This document shows positions 57,678 through 64,000 of a stretch of DNA of 64,000 nt, one piece after another. This DNA is from Eumeta japonica (taxonomy: Eukaryota > Arthropoda > Insecta > Lepidoptera > Psychidae). The position numbers were made by a program, and so were the translations under genes. The stretch is from positions 124,001-188,000 of the forward strand of contig BGZK01001203.1 of assembly GCA_005406025.1 (NCBI GenBank), written 5' to 3'. Below the pieces are notes generated by a model. That model searched no databases and had not been told where the DNA came from. It worked only from the letters and a program-made list of their open reading frames with translations. Within the stretch, counting starts at the first letter, position 1. Each line of letters opens with the position of its first letter.

Positions 57678-59764
57678 ATGATTCCAGATCCACTTAACGA
57701 GCTCAATTTCGCGGCCATATACAACAGCACGGACTACCCGCAGCTGCGGTACAGGCCGCGAGTTTACCAACACGACCAGAAAACTGACAAGCATGTGCTG
57801 GGTGACAGAGGAGACGATACGAGAAACGAGGATAACTTGATCAACGATCTAGAATACTCGGATAAGATCAGGGACATGCTGCTGGTGGGATTTTCGCACG
57901 ATCCCTACAGAAATTCCATTGTGGAGTCGGATTATGGGAAGAAGTGAGTGTGACCATTTTATGTAACGGTTTTATTGTTTTTTTTTTTATCATAAAATCT
58001 TCACTTACAGAGTGCGAAAGATAGGATGTAGCAATCGTTTGAAGTTTTATTCCTTTGTAATAGAATTTCGTATACAAAGAGACGGGACTATCGTCAACAG
58101 TTGCAGCCGATGTGACAATATTTATAGTGAACATAAATATTTATTTAATCACGTAAAAATTTGCTTTTTCTTCTTCTCAAATATTTACTATTAAAAAATG
58201 GAAACAATATGAAAAGACAGATTTCACTTATATATTGCCATCAGACGGAGTTTTAAACCAGATAAATTTTAGTCCGTTTCGACATACTTAGACTAAACTA
58301 CAAAACATCTCCGGACATAGAATGTATGTAGAATAATTTCAATCTAGATTGGACCTATGTGGCCTACGATGTCGTAAGTGTTAAAATTTAATACTGAAAC
58401 CAGATCTAGTTCCGGTCTTGTTCTAAATTCTCTACAACAGTGATTTTTTTTTCTAAGACCTAAGAATGGCTCTTCTCGTTTTTTAACCTTTGTAAAATCT
58501 GTATAAAGTTTTCACGAAAAATAATCACCATCATCACTCACGATGACGAAAACGTAGTTTTAATCTACATCTTCATCTATGTAGCCATCCGCAGATATGA
58601 TATTTTAATAAAAATCGTACACAATACGGCAGGCCATACGGTTGTTCTTTGATTTTCGACCACCGGCAACCAATGATCGCTATGCATGTGAACGTCTAGA
58701 ATCTCCTCAAAAGCCGACGGGGCTTTGACCACCAGATGGCGCCTGTCAATAATGAAACACCATCATATAACTTATTCTTCTTCATTGATTGCGAGTTACA
58801 AATGAAAGATATACTACCCATACAATTATCGTATTAAACTATCTACCATAATTTCGCATTTAAAACCAGACCCCACCAAAATCAACCGATTGACGCTTGG
58901 AACAAAGACGCCCGTGGCAAACGTGGAGTGCTACATCTGTACAACATGATAAGTTGTGCAACCGGCTGTGACCCCGTCGGCTACAAGGGCTACGGCTGCT
59001 ACTGCGGATTCCTGGGCTCCGGCAGACCCGCGGACGGCATCGACAGGTCGGCCCATTTTAAACATCCACAGGTCCCATCCTTCCGATCTGACCTTCGAAC
59101 TGTCAAATATAACATTTGCAATGGTATACTTGCGCTTCTTTTATCATTATTAATTATGGCATAAATATGCATCAAAATGCTATCAATAGACAATATTTAA
59201 ATTATTTTATATTCCCTTCCACTGGAATGATTTTCTGTTATCGGCCGCGATTTTCTACTTCATTCGCATGTCACGGGATTGTCTTGTGAGAACTGGCCTC
59301 TTTTTACGTTAGATCGTCAGTAACTCCAATAGGTATTTTGAAAATTGATCTATCCAGTTAGAAATATTGATTAAGCAGTTAAAAACAACAAGTAAAAATA
59401 GAAACAAAAACCTCTTACAATAGTCTAATTAAAAGATGAACTTCACCACCTATTTGATTTTACTGTCTACCACCACAGATGCTGCAAAGTACACGACCAA
59501 TGCTACGAAAATATATACTGCCCCGTTTGGACCGTCTACTTCCAGCCCTACTACTGGAAATGCATCGATCGAGAACCGCGTTGCGCCCTGGAGAACAGGA
59601 TCCCAGCAGCGGAAAGACGTTTGATCGGAGCGTGCGCAGCGAGGCTCTGCGAATGCGACAGGCAGTTGGCCATGTGCCTAAGAAAATATTCATGTCCTAG
59701 AAGGAGAGCTCTGTGTCGTTCTTCGCCATTTAGATTATTACAGAATTTATTGCTCCCAAGATGA
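57678..59764 (+). CDS. Secreted phospholipase A2 (His/Asp type), three exons
   Basis: Calcium-dependent enzyme hydrolysing the sn-2 ester of phospholipids. Exons 57678-57943, 58870-59046 and 59479-59764 join in frame at GT-AG sites (both phase 2) to give 242 residues. The first 107 residues are polar and end in RGKR, a furin-type site, so the mature enzyme probably starts GVLHLYNMISC. It has the calcium loop YGCYCGFLGSGRPADGIDR (residues 130-148), the active site CCKVHDQCY (149-157; His153 catalytic, Asp154 calcium ligand) and LCECD (204-208), whose Asp208 completes the catalytic network. The many cysteines fit a disulphide-rich secreted fold. Residue 137 is Leu where most family members have Gly. 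No signal peptide follows this ATG: an upstream exon may exist, or the first exon may really begin at the AG ending at 57687. The chosen ATG follows an in-frame stop 21 bases upstream. Family certain, N-terminus uncertain. Confidence 0.9.
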
Positions 59765-59824
59765 ACTGTCAGATTCGTCTGAATATTTGTAGATAATTTA
59801 GTCTTTACGTCAATTCTCAAAAAG

Positions 59825-59830
59825 AATAAA
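59825..59830 (+). terminator. Polyadenylation signal AATAAA of the phospholipase gene
   Basis: AATAAA lies 61 bases after the stop codon, a usual distance for a short 3' untranslated region. Confidence 0.55.
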
Positions 59831-59899
59831 AAAGAAGAGGGCAAAAAAACAAGCCGGAATCGTAGAAGCGATGGTTGTGAACACAATAATCTTATGTAG

Positions 59900-61280
59900 T
59901 TAGTATTAAAGGTATGAGAAACAAAACATTTGAAGTGTTATTAGGCTCTATAATTGTTATCCTATAACACGATAAATAATTATTCAAAAAATGATTATTT
60001 CATTATTGTACACGTTTTAAGCAAAAGCGGTTGGGCACGTTAAAGTCAGGATAAGCATTTAACACAAAAATTTACTTAACATTGTCATGTTAACCATCGC
60101 CTATTGCTCGTGTAAATATGTATATATCTATGGTAAAAATCGTTCTCATTTATGTTTGTTTTAGCGAGTGTTGCCAGTCTGATAATTGTATTTTGAGCGG
60201 TCTCGACAGTAACAATAATATCATCATTACGCTGTTTGGTACCTGTCTCACTCAGAGAGCTCCTATAAATTTTAATGTCTGTTTAGTTAAGATTCATTAA
60301 AAAATACTGATCAGAAACAATCGCTATTTAACAACTTCTAAAGTATGGTCAGTGCTAGAAGAAATGAATCGATCGGAGAAATGCTATTCAATTGGCTTAA
60401 ATACTCCTCATATTTGACGAGACTATAAGTATATTTTACAACTCTAGGCACATTTATTAACACTAGAGTATCTATAAATGGATTTCATTATAAAAGCAAT
60501 AATTATAAAAAATCGTCATTTTTTTTTAAATCCGACTTATAAGCCAAACTCCCGACCCCGATTTTAATATCTTATTAAAATATTACTTCAAAAATTAGAA
60601 TTATGTGAGGTTGCACATCATGTTTTAACTATTTGTGGTGAATTTGTGGTGATGTGCTACAGTGTTTTTAGGAATATTAATAAATAAACAAAAGTGCACG
60701 GATTTTTTATCTATTGCTTTGAAGAATACAGCTCTTGTAGATTATTTATTTCTAGTAGAATGCTTTGCTAGAACTTGTGTGTGCACTTTTTTCATCTATC
60801 AATTTTCAAGAATAGTGCTCCTAGTATACTTAAAAAAATCGATATAATTCTAAAAATCTTCAGCAGATTAAGAGACATTTCTATGGATAATAATGTGTAA
60901 TTATAATAGATAATTTAACACAACAAAACATTAACACATTAACGTAACAAAATTTTGGCAGTAACTGTCAAATCAAAAATAAGGGATCATTAGCGAAGTG
61001 ACGAATATTGTTTATTTAAAGCTAATTGTCATTAAGACGCTCTTGAAATTAAAACAGTATGCCCTACAATTAACTAACTGTGGGAGTGGCAGTTCGTCGA
61101 AACTTTTTTAAATAACCGCTTATAGAAGGATTAAAATTTATGTAAGGTTTCTGAGTGAGCAGTAAGCGAGGGTGTTTTTTTTTTCATGAATTATTATTTT
61201 ATTGTCTTGAGCCCAAGTCTTTGTTGCTGGGGGAGCATAACAGAAGCATTGTTGTATTTAGCATAATTATAATATATGCT
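59900..61280. other. No gene seen
   Basis: AT-rich; short frames without motifs. Confidence 0.4.
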
Positions 61281-61289
61281 CACATACAC

Positions 61290-61560
61290 CCCTCTGCCGG
61301 TGACGTGTATAGGCAGAGACCGCAGGTTTTTGCATAGTATGCTGTATACTTAACTTTAAAATGTTCATCGCTGTTGATCAAATAGTTCCATACAAATAAT
61401 CTTTCTCTAACATACCACCAATTTGGTCTACATAAAGTGCCTCTTTACGATCTTTCCATCACGCAGGTGTGCTCTATAGGTATATCTCGTAAATGCACTT
61501 TAGGTCATATTTTTGCTGTATGTCTTTGCGGATGCAGCATCTCTACCTGCGGTGACTACC
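61290..61560 (+). repeat. 'cgcctgtttct...ggcagagacc' dispersed repeat, copy 3
   Basis: 'ataggcagagaccgcaggtt' then 'ataccaccaatttggtctac' and 'ttacgatctttccat' match the order of blocks in copy 1 (32555-32800), with heavy divergence. Confidence 0.5.
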
Positions 61561-61564
61561 TGCT

Positions 61565-64000
61565 CCCCGGTGGCTTTTTATAAAACCACCCACTTTTGAT
61601 ATATGTGTTAACTAATGTCACGGTGGCATTTTCTTTCATCCAAAAATAAAAGACTTAGACTTTTCTTTTGTTTGTTTGATTTGTTTGTTTGTTGTTTGTA
61701 TTATTATATGGCATCATTTATATTCAATATGTATGAATACTTCAAAAACGTGTTTAGGTACCAATTTCATTGTTTAAATATTTAGAATTAAAATATACAC
61801 TGGTTTAATTTATAAATGGAATTAATATGCCAGTTTTAAAGTGGTAGATACAAAGTATGTATATTGCACTAGTGTACAGATATATTTCATATTGTAATAA
61901 AAAAAACAATGAGTAAAGATTTATCTCGTATGAATTATGAATGTTTTTCAAATTTTTATTTGTGGAAAATTTTCATTAAATTTATATACAATTTATTTAT
62001 TTACGTGTAAACTTTTATTATCAAACATTATAAAACCATCACAACGTCAATCCTTCGATAACACAATTATCCGACTAATTAAATGCGGATTCATGTAAAA
62101 AAATCTGATAATGAAAAAGTTCAGGCAGTTACTATCATGTATAAGTCCTAAATGTTTCTCATATATACTGACACTTTTCATTACCCACCATTGGCTTCCA
62201 ACATCGACGCTCTAAGATTGTTTAATCTACGACGCTACAGATGGATGAAAATCGGCCTTCTGTGTTTCTTTGCAAACTTAGCTAAGTTCATGTCAACGAA
62301 GTGAACAATTAATATGTCTCTAACGAATCTATGCAAACTATGGTAGCATATTTACGATTACGTTACAGCACAAAAGGCTTACACTGAGTTTGCGTACGTA
62401 TCAAATAGATTTATTTAATTTAATACTTCAGAAGATCGCACAGTTCGGTCGTTGGCTTCTGATGCCCACTGCTACATACAGCTATATTCTCTGATGTAAT
62501 CCCAAAGTATTATGTCGATTTAGATTAATAAAACAACTCTTTGGTAAAAGTAAATTTTACTTCAAAAACTTAATAAACTAACTCCTATCTGTTTTATTCC
62601 ATTCGTATTGACGAATGCATATTAAATGGGTGACCAATTAAATGTGCATTTAGCACAACGTCAGCCATGCCATACCTACTAAAATGTCCACACATCCAGA
62701 AAACGGCTTGGCATTAATATGCAATACAAAATGTACATGAATAACAAAATAAATATTGGGTGTTTTTAAATTTCACCATGTCTTGAAAATTCTATAGTTT
62801 GCCATAAAATATTTTGTGTTTTAGTTAGAAGGGTCATAAGACATGCTATTTTATAAACTCAAAGTGTACCCAATGAACTTTTGCACTTTAAGGTGGTATA
62901 GGAGTTAAGTCGAAATAATGAGATCAATTAAAAATTATTATGATCGACAAAAATATATTTAAGACGTGTTGTGTCAAAATTTCAGACACCTAGGGTTCAC
63001 AGTTTTTTTTTATGAGATTAAAAATAGGCAATTTGAGATTGTAATAGTATATTAGATATCACACCTACTCATGGTTTGATAAATTTCATAATGAAAAAAT
63101 AGTGACAAAGGTTTGAAATACTCAATGTGTATAGACAGAAATTGTTAAAATCTTTTAGAAAATAAAATCACGTTGAAGGTACTTAGTTATAAAAATAATT
63201 AAGTTTGAAAAATGTAAATTTTAAAAAAATATTCAGCCATAGCTGTCGTGGTTTATGTTGACGGCAACGTCGCAAATGGTGGGTCGCGCGGGAAATTTCA
63301 AGTTTCAATGAAATAGGTTATAGAAAGTATGCGCAATGGACGCATGCGCAAACGCGATTGGATTTGCTACGTTACCGAAATTCTTATTAATTTTACAAGA
63401 ATATATAAATTGTTTATATACAAAAATATATAAATTGTACAAGATATAATATAAATTATTTTATGTTATTATTTTACTTATATTTCCTGTTAACTAAAGA
63501 AATTTTATTTTCTAATTTAATCCTAAGATTCATAAAATATTAACTTTAATATCCTAAAACGCGGTTATTGTCAGTTGAAATTTTTGATTTTTGGAGAACA
63601 GTCTTGAGAAAAGTTCATCCTCTATGGGTACGTACATACTCCTGACATGTACAATGCGACAGAACTTTCTGACTTGACTGTACGTCCTATATACCTCCTT
63701 AAATCTGTAGACTGTGTGTACACACTTATTCTATATTTGACATTTCTAAATTTTTTGTCTTTCTGTTCGTTTGTACAACTCCTTATAACTAAATAACAGC
63801 CTGACTAAGCTGTGTATCATACCGACAAAGTGTATGTGTCTGTATATTCGGGGTAACTACTGAAAGGTCTCAATGTATTGCAGTCAAATTCCCGTGGAAG
63901 TAATTTATTGACTGAAATACGAGAGAAGGTGAAAGTATCTTTTTAAATAGTTATACAAATATATATATATCAGAAAAATAGTAGCAATGTCCAAGGGGGT
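61565..64000. other. No gene seen
   Basis: AT-rich. A (GTTT)n run lies at about 61670-61695 and an (AT)n run at 63958-63970. A GC-richer patch at 63255-63375 includes CGCGCGGGAAATTTC, E2F-like, and 'gcgcaatggacgcatgcgca'; function unknown. Confidence 0.4.

Noticed and set aside
59436..59700. Plus-strand frames in other phases over the third phospholipase exon
   Set aside because: They cross the splice acceptor or lack the CCxxHDxCY motif; only the frame from 59480 continues the enzyme.
1..64000. CRISPR array, operon, riboswitch or other prokaryotic system
   Set aside because: Spliced genes, SINEs and mariner relics show eukaryotic DNA. No regularly spaced direct repeats of CRISPR type were seen; the only short-period arrays are microsatellites and the hexamer-phase repeats.

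Overview
The window is AT-rich animal nuclear DNA (roughly one-third G+C, judged by eye) and almost certainly comes from a moth or butterfly. It has a spliced insect chemosensory protein (CSP) gene, lepidopteran-style tRNA-derived SINEs, many degraded mariner-type transposases, and several copies of dispersed repeats with a 'gggttccg' or 'cgcgggcgaagc' core typical of Lepidoptera. Nothing bacterial or viral is visible. Gene density is very low: only two protein-coding genes can be supported, and both are made of short, GC-rich exons.

Layout. 0-7 kb: a broken IS630/Tc1-like transposase (694-1872, minus); a dead CSP copy (exon 2 relic near 3.8 kb, exon 1 relic 5097-5228, minus) whose intron carries a SINE inside an older repeat; a second SINE (5.4 kb); and a broken mariner (6.4-7.0 kb). 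7-12.3 kb: one copy of a 270-bp repeat pair, a 22-bp perfect palindrome, a non-LTR retrotransposon endonuclease relic and another mariner relic. 12.55-13.68 kb: the intact two-exon CSP gene (minus) with a TATA box. 14-31 kb: no supportable gene; repeats, a mariner relic (18 kb, minus), a cluster of four perfect-arm hairpins (21.4-22.2 kb) and a 212-bp MITE (24.9 kb). 31-41 kb: a GC-rich promoter-like island, a roughly 1-kb repeat, a deleted PIF/Harbinger element, and a SINE cut in two by a non-autonomous hAT element with an 8-bp target duplication. 41-56 kb: mostly anonymous DNA with repeat copies, one candidate exon (48.6 kb) and a tandemly repeated element (53.4-54.0 kb). 56.4-59.8 kb: a full-length 5S rRNA-like sequence (minus), then a three-exon secreted phospholipase A2 gene (plus). 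59.9-64 kb: no gene seen.

The two live genes are not obviously linked in function. The CSP is a small secreted carrier of hydrophobic ligands; the phospholipase A2 is a secreted, calcium-dependent lipid hydrolase with an apparent propeptide. The CSP gene and the nearby relic, in the same orientation and with matching exon structure, show that a tandem CSP duplication existed here and one copy died. I did not find a convincing new multi-gene system. The most unusual items are the reading-frame problem at the CSP splice junction, the hairpin cluster, the repeat family that carries a variable hexamer-phase minisatellite, and the nested transposon insertions.
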